Shown here piece by piece: positions 52,349 through 61,993 of a stretch of 64,000 nt of DNA (positions are counted from its first letter, which is position 1; each line of letters opens with the position of its first letter). The notes beneath the pieces are model-generated. The model saw only the letters and a program-made list of their open reading frames with translations. It had not been told where the DNA came from and searched no databases. The position numbers and the translations under genes are program-made. The stretch is from the NCBI GenBank assembly GCA_017792405.1, contig CP051231.1, positions 611,390-675,389 of the forward strand, given 5' to 3'. This stretch comes from Oceanicola sp. Lineage in GTDB: Bacteria; Pseudomonadota; Alphaproteobacteria; Rhodobacterales; Rhodobacteraceae.

Positions 52349-52912
52349 ATGCCCATCACGATCCGCCCTGCCTGTTTCAAAGATGCCCGCGCGCTGGCGC
52401 GGGTGCAGGTCGCCGCATGGCACGCCACATACCCCGGCATGGTGCCCGATGCGATGCTCGCCGCTACTACGCTGGAGCGTAAGCAGGAGATCTGGTCGCG
52501 CCTGCTGACCGAGGAGGAGGCCCCGACCAGCCGCTGCCGCACCCTGCTCTGCACGGCAGGCGCAGGGGGCGAGGTTGAGGGCTTCATCCGCATCGGCCCC
52601 CAGCGCACCGCGCGCTTTCTGCCCCAGTGGCCGGGCGAGATCCAAATCCTCTATATCCACCCCGCCGCGCAGGGGCAGGGCAGGGGCCGCGCGCTCCTCG
52701 CCGCCGGGGCAGGGCTGCTGAACGCGGCAGGGCTCGCCCCCGCAACCCTCTGGGTCATGAGCGCCAACACCCGCGCCCGCCGCTTCTACGAACGTCTCGG
52801 CGGTGCGTATCTCGAAGAGCAAACCGTGCCCGTCCAGCACGAGAGCTTCGACGAGGTCGCCTATGGCTGGCACGACCTTTCCTCCCTCGCCGCCGTCTGC
52901 GCCGAAGATTGA
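52349..52912 (+). CDS. GNAT-family N-acetyltransferase
   Basis: 187 residues. Acetyl-CoA motif [22 protein letters not shown] with the Q/R-x-x-G-x-G/A turn; N-terminal [23 protein letters not shown] and C-terminal [20 protein letters not shown] fit the family. Substrate not determinable. Divergent from secG and 61 bases upstream of purA. Confidence 0.85.
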   Translation: MPITIRPACFKDARALARVQVAAWHATYPGMVPDAMLAATTLERKQEIWSRLLTEEEAPTSRCRTLLCTAGAGGEVEGFIRIGPQRTARFLPQWPGEIQILYIHPAAQGQGRGRALLAAGAGLLNAAGLAPATLWVMSANTRARRFYERLGGAYLEEQTVPVQHESFDEVAYGWHDLSSLAAVCAED

Positions 52913-52973
52913 GGTTTCACCGCACCGCCCGCCCCGATATACGGGCGCGGGCTTTCCATGCAGGAGATTCATC

Positions 52974-54266
52974 ATGGCCAATGTTGTCGTCGTCGGCGCC
53001 CAGTGGGGTGACGAGGGAAAAGGCAAGATCGTCGACTGGCTCTCGGAGCGGGCCGATGTGATCTGCCGCTTCCAGGGCGGGCACAACGCAGGCCACACGC
53101 TGGTGATCGACGGCGAGGTGTTCAAGCTGCACGCGCTGCCCTCCGGCGTGGTGCGCTCGGGCAAGCTCTCGGTCATCGGCAACGGCGTGGTGCTGGACCC
53201 GTGGCACCTGATCAAAGAGATCGAGACGATCCGGGGCCAAGGTGTCGAGATCACCCCCGAGACCCTGATGATCGCCGAGAACACCCCGCTCATCCTGCCG
53301 TTCCACGGCGAGCTGGACCGCGCGCGTGAAAGCCAGAACTCCGTCGCCAAGATCGGCACCACTGGCCGCGGCATCGGCCCGGCCTATGAAGACAAGGTGG
53401 GCCGCCGGGTCATCCGTGTGGCCGACCTCGCCGACTCGGCCACGCTGGAGCTCCGGGTCGACCGCGCACTGGTCCACCACAACGCCCTGCGCTCCGGGCT
53501 CGGGCTCGAGGCCATCGACCGCGATGCGCTGATCGCCCAGCTCAAGGAGATCGCGCCCAAGATCCTGCAATTCGCCGCCCCGGTCTGGAAGGTGCTGAAC
53601 GAAAAACGCAAGGCAGGCAAACGCATCCTCTTTGAAGGTGCCCAAGGCGCGCTGCTCGATATCGACTTCGGCACCTACCCCTTCGTGACCTCCTCCAACG
53701 TGATCGCCGGTCAGGCGGCCACCGGGGTCGGCATGGGGCCCGGCGCGGTCAACTACGTGCTCGGCATCGTCAAGGCCTACACCACCCGCGTCGGCGAGGG
53801 CCCGTTCCCGACCGAGCTGCATGACGAAGACGGCCAGCGCCTCGGCGAGCGCGGCCACGAGTTCGGCACCACCACCGGGCGCAAGCGCCGCTGCGGCTGG
53901 TTCGATGCCGCGCTGGTGCGCCAGACCTGCGCGATCTCCGGCATCAACGGCATCTGCCTGACCAAACTCGACGTGCTCGATGGCTTCGACACGCTGAAAA
54001 TCTGCGTTGGCTACGAGCTTGACGGCAAGCGGCTGGATTACCTGCCCACCGCCGCCGACGAACAGGCCCGCTGCCAGCCGATCTACGAAGAGATGCCCGG
54101 CTGGTCCGAATCGACCGAGGGCGCCCGCTCGTGGAACGACCTGCCCGCCGGCGCGATCAAATACGTCAAGCGCGTCGAAGAGCTGATCGAGTGCCCCGTG
54201 GCGCTGCTCTCCACCTCGCCCGAGCGCGAGGATACCATCCTCGTCACCGATCCGTTCTCGGACTGA
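52974..54266 (+). CDS. purA: Adenylosuccinate synthase
   Basis: 430 residues from the ATG at 52974 (AGGAGA upstream). GTP loop [16 protein letters not shown], the GGHNAGHTL and [15 protein letters not shown] segments, and [13 protein letters not shown] near the C-terminus are diagnostic. It converts IMP plus aspartate to adenylosuccinate in purine synthesis. In-frame extension upstream overlaps the GNAT gene and is not used. Confidence 0.97.
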   Translation: MANVVVVGAQWGDEGKGKIVDWLSERADVICRFQGGHNAGHTLVIDGEVFKLHALPSGVVRSGKLSVIGNGVVLDPWHLIKEIETIRGQGVEITPETLMIAENTPLILPFHGELDRARESQNSVAKIGTTGRGIGPAYEDKVGRRVIRVADLADSATLELRVDRALVHHNALRSGLGLEAIDRDALIAQLKEIAPKILQFAAPVWKVLNEKRKAGKRILFEGAQGALLDIDFGTYPFVTSSNVIAGQAATGVGMGPGAVNYVLGIVKAYTTRVGEGPFPTELHDEDGQRLGERGHEFGTTTGRKRRCGWFDAALVRQTCAISGINGICLTKLDVLDGFDTLKICVGYELDGKRLDYLPTAADEQARCQPIYEEMPGWSESTEGARSWNDLPAGAIKYVKRVEELIECPVALLSTSPEREDTILVTDPFSD

Positions 54267-54279
54267 GGAGGGCAGGGCG

Positions 54280-54495
54280 ATGGCACTCAGCTACAAGGCA
54301 CGCCGCCGCTGGTCGCTGATGATCCTGCTGGTCGGGCTCCCGCTCTACATCGCCTTCGCATGGTGGATCACCAGCCTGCTGCCCGACCTGCCCGTGCTGG
54401 TCGAGCTGCTGGTCTTCATCGTACTTGGCGTGGCTTGGACGATCCCGGTGCGCAAGGTGTTCTACGGCGTCGGCAAGGACGACCCCGACGCCTGA
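54280..54495 (+). CDS. DUF2842 small membrane protein
   Basis: 71 residues with two membrane segments (WSLMILLVGLPLYIAFAWWI and VLVELLVFIVLGVAWTIP), a basic N-terminus (KARRRW) and a KVFYGVGKDDP tail, the form of the alphaproteobacterial DUF2842 family. It follows purA by 13 bases and is probably co-transcribed. Function unknown. Confidence 0.85.
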   Translation: MALSYKARRRWSLMILLVGLPLYIAFAWWITSLLPDLPVLVELLVFIVLGVAWTIPVRKVFYGVGKDDPDA

Positions 54496-54707
54496 TTGCC
54501 CGCTCCGGCTCGCCTGCCGTGCGCCCACATCCTGCACCTAAGAATCGAGCGCCCTCCCGGGCGCCCGCCATCCCTTGCTCTGTCACCCGGCCGCCCCGGC
54601 CCGCGCCAAACGCGGCGGCCCGCAATCCGCACCCCTGAAATAACAAGACAGGGCGCGCCAGTCTGGCCGCCCCGTCCGTACTGATCACCAGACCCGCGCC
54701 CGGCGGA
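54496..54707. other. Convergent gap after purA/DUF2842
   Basis: 212 bases without a gene. A hairpin GCGCCC-tccc-GGGCGC (54549-54564) lies 54 bases after the DUF2842 stop and may be a weak terminator; additional GC-rich inverted repeats are seen nearer to 54660. Confidence 0.5.
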
Positions 54708-57700
54708 TCAGAGCATCGCCCGGCGCTGCTCCTGCGTATAGCGAGAAGTTTGAGAAAGGGTGAACTGCCCCCGGCTCAACTTGCGGATCTTGCCCTGACG
54801 CAGCAGCTGGCCGAAGGAGCGCAGGCTGTCTTCGCGGGTAAAGCTCTCCACGTTGCCCAGCTCCGCCACCTGCCGCATGATCTGCGGATGCGAGAAGTGG
54901 GTGCGGCCCTCCACGTAGGAGCTATAGGCCGCGGCGCATTCCAGCAGGTCTTCCAGACCGCGGGCACCCATCTTCTCCGAGAACTCCTCGAAGCTCTTGC
55001 AGTCGGCAAAGATGCCGGTCGCCTCGGCGTCGCTCTTCACCATGCCCTCGGCCCCTTCCGGCGCCTCTGCATCGGCGTCAAGGGTGCGGTCGGTCACCCG
55101 GCGCGGGCGCACCGGGGTGGTCTCGCGGCGTGCGCTCTCGGCCTCGCCCTCGGCACCACCGTGGGCCTCGGCGTCATCCACGCGCTGGCCGGTTACCAGC
55201 ACCAGCGGCGTCGCGGTCTGCGGGCGGCGCGTGGTGGTCTTGCGCAGGATCGGGCGGCGCGGACGGGCGTGCTGGCCGCCGGTGTCGTCGCCTGCGGTCT
55301 CTTCGGCCACGCGGTCTTCGACCTCGTCTGCCACCGCTGCGATCCCGGCCTCGGCGCTGGCCTCATCGGCCTCCATGTCTTCGGCGTCGTCCTCATCGAC
55401 AGCGGGAACAGGGCGCACCACCGAGGCGAGGTCATCGCGGTAGGCGCGGGCCTCGTCGTCGTCGCCCAGCAGGCTCTCGCCCTCGGCCTTGGTCGCGGCC
55501 ACGGCAGCCTTGAGGTGGGCAATCGCCGAGCGGCGGCGCTCCATCTCCGGGCCGCGCAGCTTGCCCTCGGTCTCGGTCATCAGCCGCTCGACCCGGTCGT
55601 CGGCCTGCTCGGTCTCGACGATCCGGTCGCGGCGAACGCGGGCAGCCTCGTAGCGGGCCTCGTTCTGGGCCTCTGCGGCCATCTGGGCGACCAGCCCTTC
55701 AACCGCCATCGGCGCATCGTCGTCTTCGAAGGTCTCGTCGGCCTCGGTCTCGGACACCACCAGTTCGATCTCGTCCACCTCGGTCTCGGCGACCTCTTCT
55801 GCGGCCTCCTCAACCTCGGGCTCAGCGGCCTCTTCAGCCACCGCCTCGACCTCGGCAGCCTCTTCGGCCACCTCGTCCTCTTCGGTGTCGTCTTCGGCAA
55901 GGAAGGCAGAGAGTGTGTCGACCATGTCGCTGCTGTCGTCTTCCGCCGTCTCTTCGGCGTCAGACACAGCCACCTCGGGCTCTTCGAGGTCGATCACCTC
56001 GGAGGCCAGCGCTTCCAGCGCCTCGGGGGCGAGCTCGTCCTCTTCCGAAGCCTCAACCTCGGCGGTCTCGTCCTGCGAAGTCGAACCGACCGAGGCGAAC
56101 CCCTGCGCAAGGCCTGGCTCATCGGCCAGCGCACCGCGCAGATCCTCGGCGGCATCGGTGCGGGCCTCTTCGCCCGTCTCGCCCGCAGCCAGCTCCTGCT
56201 CCACAGCGGCCAGCTCGGCCAGAAGGTCGGCCTCGGCCTCGGCAGACAGGCTGCTCGGGGCGTCATCGCCCGCATCGGCCGACGCGTCGGCGGCCTCGGC
56301 CACGTCCTCTTCCACTTCCTCGGTCGCGGTCTCCTCGCTGCGGCGCAGGCCGATGGCGGCCAGGGCCGAGGCCATGGCGGAGCGCTTCACCTTGATCACG
56401 CGGGTCCGGCGCGGCGCGGCCTCGGTCGCGGCCTCCTCCTCGGGGGCCTCCGCCACCATCTCTTCCGGCTCGTCTGCAGCCGCCTCGGCACTGTCGTCCT
56501 CCAGCACGAAGGGCGCTTCGCTGTCCCCCTCGCTGGTGAGCGGGCCAAAGCCGTAATCCTCGTCCGAGAGCGCGCCGATCACATCGGCCATGTCGACCTC
56601 GTCCTCGGCAGCGGTCTCTTCAGGCTCCGCCTCAGCGGCCTCCTCGACGCTGGTGTCCGCAGCAGCTTCGGTCTCCTCGACCTCCGTCTCGGCCACCTCT
56701 TCGCTGTCATCCTCGAGCGACGCCATCACGGCTTCGATATCGCTCTCATCGGAGTCGTCAGACGCTTCGGCCTCTTCCGCCGCCTGCGCCTCGTCGGCAT
56801 CAGCTTCGACCTCAGCAGCCTCAGCTTCAACAGCCTCGTCCTCCGCAACAACCGCCTCATCGGCCTGCGCGTCCTCTTCCGCCACAGCCTCTTCCGGCTC
56901 GGAAGTCTCTTCAGCTGCCTCAGCCTCAGCCTCAACCTCTTCGGCCACCGTCTCTTCCGCCTCAGAGGCCTGCTCCTCGGCAACGGCCTCTTCGGCCACG
57001 GCGTCTTCCTCCGCGGTCTCTTCTTCGGCCTCCGCCATCTCCGGCGCATCAGCCTCAGGCGCGTCCATCGCCTCGGCCTCTTCGGCCACCTCGGCCTCAG
57101 GCCCCTCGGTCAGCGCCTCCACGGCGGCAATCGCCTCGGCAACCTCTTCGGTCTCCGACACAGCCTCAGCTTCGGGCTCTGCCTCGATCTCCACCTCGGC
57201 GGTCTCTTCCACTTCCGGGGTCTCGGTCAGCGCCTCGACAGCGGCGATCGCCTCGGCGACCTCTTCCGCTTCGGCCACAGCTTCCGCTTCGGCTTCATCC
57301 GCCGCCGCTTCGACCTCTTCCGCCATCACCGGCGTCTCGGCCTCGGCCTCATCTGTCACAGCTTCTTCTTCGGCGGTCTCTTCTTCGGCAGCGGCCTTCT
57401 CTTCAGCCACGTCCTCGACAGCAGCCTCTTCCTCAGCCGCAACCTCTTGAACCGGCGCATCCTCGGCCACCTCGGCCTCAGACGCCTCCTCCTCGGAAGC
57501 CTCACCCTCGGCGGTCTCCGCCTCGGCCACCTCCTCAACGCCAGCATCAACGACCTCAGCCTCGGCCACCTCCTCAGCGTCAGCCTCAACAGCCTCAGCC
57601 TCGTCCTTAGCGTCAGCTTCGACGGCCTCTGCCTCCGCTTCAGCCACGTCCTCGGCCACAGCCTCTTCCTCGACCGCATCGAATGCGGCGAGCGGCTGCA

Positions 57701-58313
57701 CCTCGGCCTCTTCAACCTCGTCTTCCACCACGGCAGCCTCGGCTTCTTCCGGGCGGCTGCGGTTCACCACGGCGCGGATGCGGGCCAGCTTGGCGGCAAC
57801 GCTGTCGCCCTGGGCCGGGGCAGCAGGGGCAAGATCGGCGTAATCGTCTTCCGGGGCGCTCTCGACCGCGGCAGGCGTGGCAGCAACCGAGGCAGGGGCC
57901 TCGGCCTCAGGCTCGGGCCGGGCAGCGGGCGCTTCGGCCACGGTGGCCTGCGCGGGCGCCTGTGCAGCCGCCTCAACCGGCTCATCAGCCGGCGCCTTCG
58001 CCTCGGGCGCAGCCGCAGCCGCGGCAGCCGCCACGGCGGGCGCCGCAACGCCAACCCCTTCGGCGGCGCGCAGCAGAATGCCGCTCTCGGAGATCTTCGC
58101 CTCCACCCGCCGCTGAATCTCTTTCTCTGCGATCCGCTGGAGCATGTCGGCATCCGGCGTCGGCGGCTCGGCCCCAAAGTACCGATCGTCCGCAGCGAGA
58201 TCACGGAAATACTCCGCAATCGCCTTCATCGTGCCGAAGGAATCCTCGAAGCCTTCTAGGGTGCACGAGAAGGTGCCGTACGACACCGTCAGAATCTTGC
58301 TCGATCCCATCAT
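54708..58313 (-). CDS. Giant acidic protein, conserved ends with low-complexity Glu/Ala core
   Basis: 1201 residues. Residues about 1-85 are ordered ([20 protein letters not shown], then [21 protein letters not shown] and [16 protein letters not shown]), and the last ~100 residues form a second ordered part ([20 protein letters not shown] to the C-terminus, with [16 protein letters not shown]). Between them lies some 900 residues dominated by Glu, Ala, Val and Asp, with short word-like repeats ([15 protein letters not shown] occurs twice near 57111-57260). Predicted disordered and highly negative. I know of similar-ended proteins in Roseobacters but not of a function. Encoded alone, divergent from thiN. 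Start ATG at 58313 or the next at 58310. The opposite-strand long frame is an artefact of codon bias. Confidence 0.85.
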   Translation of the reverse strand: MMGSSKILTVSYGTFSCTLEGFEDSFGTMKAIAEYFRDLAADDRYFGAEPPTPDADMLQRIAEKEIQRRVEAKISESGILLRAAEGVGVAAPAVAAAAAAAAPEAKAPADEPVEAAAQAPAQATVAEAPAARPEPEAEAPASVAATPAAVESAPEDDYADLAPAAPAQGDSVAAKLARIRAVVNRSRPEEAEAAVVEDEVEEAEVQPLAAFDAVEEEAVAEDVAEAEAEAVEADAKDEAEAVEADAEEVAEAEVVDAGVEEVAEAETAEGEASEEEASEAEVAEDAPVQEVAAEEEAAVEDVAEEKAAAEEETAEEEAVTDEAEAETPVMAEEVEAAADEAEAEAVAEAEEVAEAIAAVEALTETPEVEETAEVEIEAEPEAEAVSETEEVAEAIAAVEALTEGPEAEVAEEAEAMDAPEADAPEMAEAEEETAEEDAVAEEAVAEEQASEAEETVAEEVEAEAEAAEETSEPEEAVAEEDAQADEAVVAEDEAVEAEAAEVEADADEAQAAEEAEASDDSDESDIEAVMASLEDDSEEVAETEVEETEAAADTSVEEAAEAEPEETAAEDEVDMADVIGALSDEDYGFGPLTSEGDSEAPFVLEDDSAEAAADEPEEMVAEAPEEEAATEAAPRRTRVIKVKRSAMASALAAIGLRRSEETATEEVEEDVAEAADASADAGDDAPSSLSAEAEADLLAELAAVEQELAAGETGEEARTDAAEDLRGALADEPGLAQGFASVGSTSQDETAEVEASEEDELAPEALEALASEVIDLEEPEVAVSDAEETAEDDSSDMVDTLSAFLAEDDTEEDEVAEEAAEVEAVAEEAAEPEVEEAAEEVAETEVDEIELVVSETEADETFEDDDAPMAVEGLVAQMAAEAQNEARYEAARVRRDRIVETEQADDRVERLMTETEGKLRGPEMERRRSAIAHLKAAVAATKAEGESLLGDDDEARAYRDDLASVVRPVPAVDEDDAEDMEADEASAEAGIAAVADEVEDRVAEETAGDDTGGQHARPRRPILRKTTTRRPQTATPLVLVTGQRVDDAEAHGGAEGEAESARRETTPVRPRRVTDRTLDADAEAPEGAEGMVKSDAEATGIFADCKSFEEFSEKMGARGLEDLLECAAAYSSYVEGRTHFSHPQIMRQVAELGNVESFTREDSLRSFGQLLRQGKIRKLSRGQFTLSQTSRYTQEQRRAML

Positions 58314-58451
58314 TGTTCTGCTCGCTTTCTCATAGCCCAGCGGGGTCTGTTTACCACGTATTGGTTCGAGAGAAGCAACAGAGTGGGGAAATTTCGGGTA
58401 TCATATTTGGGCTTCATTGTGACCTCAGGGTAAACCGGGCATACCCTCGGC

Positions 58452-59132
58452 ATGGCTCCGATCCTCATCGATTCACCAGATATTATTACCCTATTGGGTG
58501 GTGGTGAGGTTAACGCCGCCCGCCTTAAAGATGCCTTAAACCGCGCACCACGGCTCGTGGCGGCCGATGGCGGGGCCGATGTGGCGCTCGAAAAAGGGTT
58601 AACGCCCGAAGCGGTGATCGGCGACTTCGACAGCCTGAGTGACGTAACGAAAGCTTCGCTCCCTCCCGAGGTGCTCCACCACGTCGCCGAGCAAGACAGT
58701 ACCGACTTCGAAAAAGTGCTCCAGCGCGTCCGTGCGCCGCTGCTTCTGGCGGTGGGGTTTCTGGGCCGCAGGCTCGATCATCAACTCGCCGCGCTGACCG
58801 CGCTGGTGACCCATGCCCAGCAGCCCTGCCTGCTGCTCGGGGCCGATGACATCGCCTTTGCCGGCCCGCCCGATCTTTCGCTCGATCTGCCGCCCGGCAG
58901 CCGCCTGTCCCTCTACCCGCTGGCTTCGGTGACCGGCCGCTCCGAAGGGCTCGAATGGCCGATCGACGGGCTCTCCTTCAGCCCCTCCACCCGCATCGGC
59001 ACCTCCAACCGCGTGACCGGCCCGGTGCGCCTGCGCTTCGATCAGCCGGGGATGGTGGTGATCACGCCGCCGGAGGCGCTGGGCGCTCTGCTGGCAGGCT
59101 TTGCCGCCCGGCCCGCTGCTCCCGCCAGATGA
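58452..59132 (+). CDS. thiN: Thiamine pyrophosphokinase
   Basis: 226 residues. The TPK motifs ADGGADVALEKG, VIGDFDSLSDVTK and EQDSTDFEKVLQR, then GFLGRRLDHQLAAL, match the ThiN fold in which the Asp residues bind magnesium and thiamine. It converts thiamine to thiamine diphosphate. Its 3' end overlaps the opposing DMT transporter gene by 71 bases. Confidence 0.9.
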   Translation: MAPILIDSPDIITLLGGGEVNAARLKDALNRAPRLVAADGGADVALEKGLTPEAVIGDFDSLSDVTKASLPPEVLHHVAEQDSTDFEKVLQRVRAPLLLAVGFLGRRLDHQLAALTALVTHAQQPCLLLGADDIAFAGPPDLSLDLPPGSRLSLYPLASVTGRSEGLEWPIDGLSFSPSTRIGTSNRVTGPVRLRFDQPGMVVITPPEALGALLAGFAARPAAPAR

Positions 59133-59994
59133 TGTAAAGCCCCGCGCCGATCGTCACCCCGATCCCGGCGAGCGCCAGCCCGTTGGGGAATTCCTTGAAC
59201 ACCAGCCAGCCGATCAGGGTGGAGAAGGGGATCTCGAGGTATTGCATCGGCGCCAGCGTGGCGGTCGGAGCGTGGCGCAGGCTCCATGTCATCAGCAGGT
59301 GCGCCATCGTGCCGATGCAGCCCATCGCGGCGATCAGCACCCATGTGGGCCGGTCAGGGGAGACCACGTCGAATTCCGCCCACCAGCTGCCATCGGCGAT
59401 CAGCAGCAGAGGGGCGAGCAGCGCCGTGCCCATCAGCCCGCTCATCGACTGCATGGCCACCGGGTCCACATCGGCCCGCATGATCCGCGTGACCAGCATG
59501 AAGAAGGCGAAGTTCACCGCCACCAGCACCGGCAGCAACGCCGCCCAGCCGACCGCCATGAACGAGGGCTGAATCACCATGCAGGTGCCGAGGAACCCCA
59601 CCGCGCAGGCCGTCAGCCGCCGCGTGCCAACCTCCTCGCCCAAAAAGAACCAGCCCAGCAGCAGCATGATGAAGGGCATCACGAAGGCGATGGCCACGGC
59701 ATCCGCCAGCGGCAAAAACCGCAGGCTGAGAAACATCGAGCCGATCCCGACGATATGCAGCACCGTGCGAAGCGCCGTAAACCCTAGCGCCCGACGGCTC
59801 ATCCTGAGCGTGCCACCCGTCAGCAGCACGATCGGCACCAGAATCAGCGCCTGAATGGCGAACCGAAAGAACACCAGCTGGCTCAGCGGCACATGCCCAC
59901 CGAGCAACTTCGCCACGCTGTCACCGAGGGGCGCCAGAAGGCAGAACCCCAGCATGAGCGTGATACCTAAAAGGGGCCTGTCCGCCTGTTGCAT
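59062..59994 (-). CDS. DMT-superfamily transporter (EamA type)
   Basis: 310 residues with about ten hydrophobic segments in two EamA repeats (for example GFCLLAPLGDSVAKLLGG and YIIWREQRA at the end). FLPLADAVAIAFVMPFIM and HAPTATLAPMQYLEIPFSTL are the family landmarks. Likely an exporter of small metabolites. The C-terminal coding end overlaps the thiN end in opposite orientation. Confidence 0.88.
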   Translation of the reverse strand: MQQADRPLLGITLMLGFCLLAPLGDSVAKLLGGHVPLSQLVFFRFAIQALILVPIVLLTGGTLRMSRRALGFTALRTVLHIVGIGSMFLSLRFLPLADAVAIAFVMPFIMLLLGWFFLGEEVGTRRLTACAVGFLGTCMVIQPSFMAVGWAALLPVLVAVNFAFFMLVTRIMRADVDPVAMQSMSGLMGTALLAPLLLIADGSWWAEFDVVSPDRPTWVLIAAMGCIGTMAHLLMTWSLRHAPTATLAPMQYLEIPFSTLIGWLVFKEFPNGLALAGIGVTIGAGLYIIWREQRAGRQSLPAERPAPPAA

Positions 59995-60048
59995 GACGGA
60001 GTCATATTTCGCCCCGCCCGCCGCGGCAATCCCCGAAACCGGCGCAGC

Positions 60049-60477
60049 TCAGAGCCAGGCGCGGGCCACGGCCATCACCGCCACGTAGCGCCCGCCCTTG
60101 GCGAGTGTGACGATCAGCACAAAGCTCCAGAGCGGCTCCCGCAGCAGGCCCGCCACCACCGTGAGCGGGTCGCCGATGAACGGCACCCAACTGGCCAGAA
60201 GGCTCCAGCGTCCCCAGCGGTGATACTGCGCCTCCGCCCGCGCCAGCCCCCGCTCCGAAACCGGAAACCACCGCCGCCCCCGGAACCGGCGCAACACCCG
60301 CCCGCAGAACCAGTTGACCACCGATCCCAGCACATTGCCCAAGGTCGCCGTGACCACCAGCAACGTGGCTGAGAGCGCCGGATCGCTGAGCAGAAAGACC
60401 AGCACCGCCTCCGACTGCGCCGGCAGCAGCGTGGCCGCAACGAAGGCGGCGAGGAAGAGGGTCAGATAAGGGGCCAT
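60049..60477 (-). CDS. YqaA-family membrane protein
   Basis: 142 residues from the ATG at 60477. Several hydrophobic segments: a first (APYLTLFLAAFVAATLLPAQ), a middle with LVVTATLGNVLGSVVNWFCGR and a last (WSLLASWVPFIGDPLTVVAGLLREP). This is the layout of the small YqaA/DedA-like family (SNARE-associated superfamily). Function unknown; some relatives are thought to transport or scramble lipids. Start at 60540 is possible but has a weaker fit. Confidence 0.8.
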   Translation of the reverse strand: MAPYLTLFLAAFVAATLLPAQSEAVLVFLLSDPALSATLLVVTATLGNVLGSVVNWFCGRVLRRFRGRRWFPVSERGLARAEAQYHRWGRWSLLASWVPFIGDPLTVVAGLLREPLWSFVLIVTLAKGGRYVAVMAVARAWL

Positions 60478-60584
60478 CGCGCCGCGTGTAGCCCATGCCC
60501 CGCCGGATGCAATCACCCGCAGCGCGGCACCGGCCAGCACGCATCCGCCAAAGGCTCACCGCCGGGCCAGCCCGCCCCGCGCCC

Positions 60585-61535
60585 CTATCCGCAGATCGGC
60601 AGTTCTTGCGGTTCCGATTTCGGCAGCGACCGACGCCAGCGGTTGATCACCGGCTGCAACTTCCGCTTGGGCCAGAACTTCGGCGCTCCGATCTCGCGCA
60701 GGCACGCATTGTTCCAGTAAAGCCCGTTGCCCGGCACCGAAGCCCCCGCCCGTGCGACCTTCTCCACCGCCTCGATATCCTTCCCCTCGGGGTAGATATA
60801 CAGCGTGGTCGGCCGCCGCTCCGTCAGCCGCAGGATCTCCCGCGTCGCCTCGCCCGACCATGTGGTGCAGCCGTTGCTCCGCCCGCCCGTGTAATCCACC
60901 AGCCGCCCCACGGGCACGTAGCCCTCTTTGTCGGCATAGGGGCTCTGCGGCATCTGCATCCGGCACTGCCACTTCACGAAGACCGCCTGATGCCCGCCGA
61001 TCGCCCTCTCGCGGGCGTTCGAGGTCTCCCCGGTGCCGTCGAACAGCAGGAAGGTCCGGTGAAACGGCACCAGCTTGCCCGACTGCCGGATGTACCCCTT
61101 GAAGGAGGTCCGCGTCTCGGCGGTGATGTAATCGCCCCCCATCGTCAGCTTCGAACCTTCCGCATTGCTGAAATGCCGCGCGCATTGCCGCCCGTTGGCA
61201 AAATTCGCTTGCTGCAACTTGCGCCCGTTGCCATGCCCGGAAGAGACCGCCCGAAACACCTTCTGCGCCTCGCAAATCGTGTAATATCGGCGCGACCCGC
61301 CCGCCCGCGTGGCATCCATCGCCATGTAACAGGGGTTCTTCACCTGCCCCCGCCTGACCCGGTCCCGATAGAGCCCCCGCGCCCGCTCCAGCACCACAGG
61401 CGCAATCTGTCCCTCCCCGGTGCCGACATGGGCCGCGAGCCAGCCGGGAATGCCTGATTGCGCCGTGGACACGCCGGGCGCGAGGCCGGACAGTGCGAAG
61501 ATAACGGCAACGACAATGCGCATTCTGCGTCTCAT
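60585..61535 (-). CDS. Murein L,D-transpeptidase catalytic-domain (YkuD_2-like) protein
   Basis: 316 residues from the ATG at 61535, preceded by AGGAGG at a proper distance. A signal peptide (RRRMRIVVAVIFALSGLAPG with STAQS) gives a periplasmic protein. Catalytic pieces are RAIGGHQAVFVKW (His) and GRSNGCTTWSGEA (Cys nucleophile in SNGC), the murein L,D-transpeptidase catalytic pattern; VSSGHGNGRKL and ANFANGRQCARHFSNAEG are the typical middle motifs. Probably modifies peptidoglycan or a related cell-wall peptide. Upstream frame (to 61757) is not part of it. Confidence 0.82.
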   Translation of the reverse strand: MRRRMRIVVAVIFALSGLAPGVSTAQSGIPGWLAAHVGTGEGQIAPVVLERARGLYRDRVRRGQVKNPCYMAMDATRAGGSRRYYTICEAQKVFRAVSSGHGNGRKLQQANFANGRQCARHFSNAEGSKLTMGGDYITAETRTSFKGYIRQSGKLVPFHRTFLLFDGTGETSNARERAIGGHQAVFVKWQCRMQMPQSPYADKEGYVPVGRLVDYTGGRSNGCTTWSGEATREILRLTERRPTTLYIYPEGKDIEAVEKVARAGASVPGNGLYWNNACLREIGAPKFWPKRKLQPVINRWRRSLPKSEPQELPICG

Positions 61536-61583
61536 GAGGAACCTCCTGCTCGGTGGGCCTTGGCGGGAGGGTAGCATGAGGAA

Positions 61584-61610
61584 GGGCAGGGTGGGGAGGG
61601 GGGATGGGGG
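61584..61610 (+). other. G-quadruplex-prone tract
   Basis: GGG at 61584-61586, GGG 61589-61591, GGGG 61593-61596, GGGGGG 61598-61603 and GGGGG 61606-61610, separated by loops of 1-2 bases; five G-runs in 27 bases on the + strand. It is in the probable promoter region of the leftward transpeptidase gene, where it would be on the non-coding RNA strand. Confidence 0.6.
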
Positions 61611-61724
61611 CGTTCGGACTGCCTCGGCACGAAGCTTCGCTGAGTGGGATGAAGTAGCCTTAGCCCAGACCAGCATCAACTGAAGCTTTCGGCCTTGAGC
61701 CGACGTTCGCCGGGCTTGGCCTCG

Positions 61725-61735
61725 CTGCAGTGCAG
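61725..61735. promoter_or_regulatory. Orphan PhaR-type site CTGC-N3-GCAG
   Basis: CTGCAGTGCAG, identical to the left half of the phaP operator (31915-31925). About 190 bases upstream of the transpeptidase start and 105 bases before the decayed DUF429-like gene. Whether PhaR binds a single site like this is unknown. Confidence 0.35.
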
Positions 61736-61839
61736 TTTCTCCGAACCGTAAGTTCAAGTCTTACGCAACAAGTCAGCCGGCGCAGAGCTCTTCGGTAATT
61801 AGGATATTTCATCAAAAAAATACAATTAATGCTTATAGC

Positions 61840-61993
61840 ATGACGCTGTTTCTCGGAACCGATCCAGGCGGACAAGAAAAAACGGTGTCGCGGCGTTTCA
61901 GTTAGCTTTGACTTGCCAAGGGTTGTGGACAAAGCGACTGTTCGCGATGCGGATGAGGCGCTGACCTGGATCCATGCCGACGAAGCACTATAA
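61840..61993 (+). pseudogene. Decayed DUF429-like (predicted RNase H-fold nuclease) gene
   Basis: An ATG at 61840 opens MTLFLGTDPGGQEK, the start of the DUF429/COG4328-like family as I recall it. The frame is then broken at an A6 run (61876-61881): reading in the next frame continues plausibly as GVAAFQLAL, and a further shift restores VVDKATVRDADEALTWIHAD, which ends at TAA 61991-61993. Two frameshifts plus a stop over 150 bases mean that it is a pseudogene. An AT-rich promoter-like stretch precedes it. Family assignment from memory. Confidence 0.5.

Larger units (their letters stand above)
61536..61839. other. Non-coding region with G-rich tract and orphan PhaR-type motif
   Basis: 304 bases without a supported gene. 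Contains a G-quadruplex-type tract (61584-61610), CTGCAGTGCAG (61725-61735), a T-arm-like hairpin (61748-61764) and an AT-rich stretch (about 61795-61838) just before a decayed gene. GC content falls compared with the rest of the window. Confidence 0.55.

Noticed and set aside
54750..58259. A 1169-codon open frame on the + strand opposite the acidic protein
   Set aside because: It is the mirror of a Glu/Ala-rich, GC-biased coding sequence; codons for Glu and Ala read antisense as Leu, Ser, Arg and Gly. No ribosome site, no domain, and the minus frame has conserved-looking ends and normal third-base bias.
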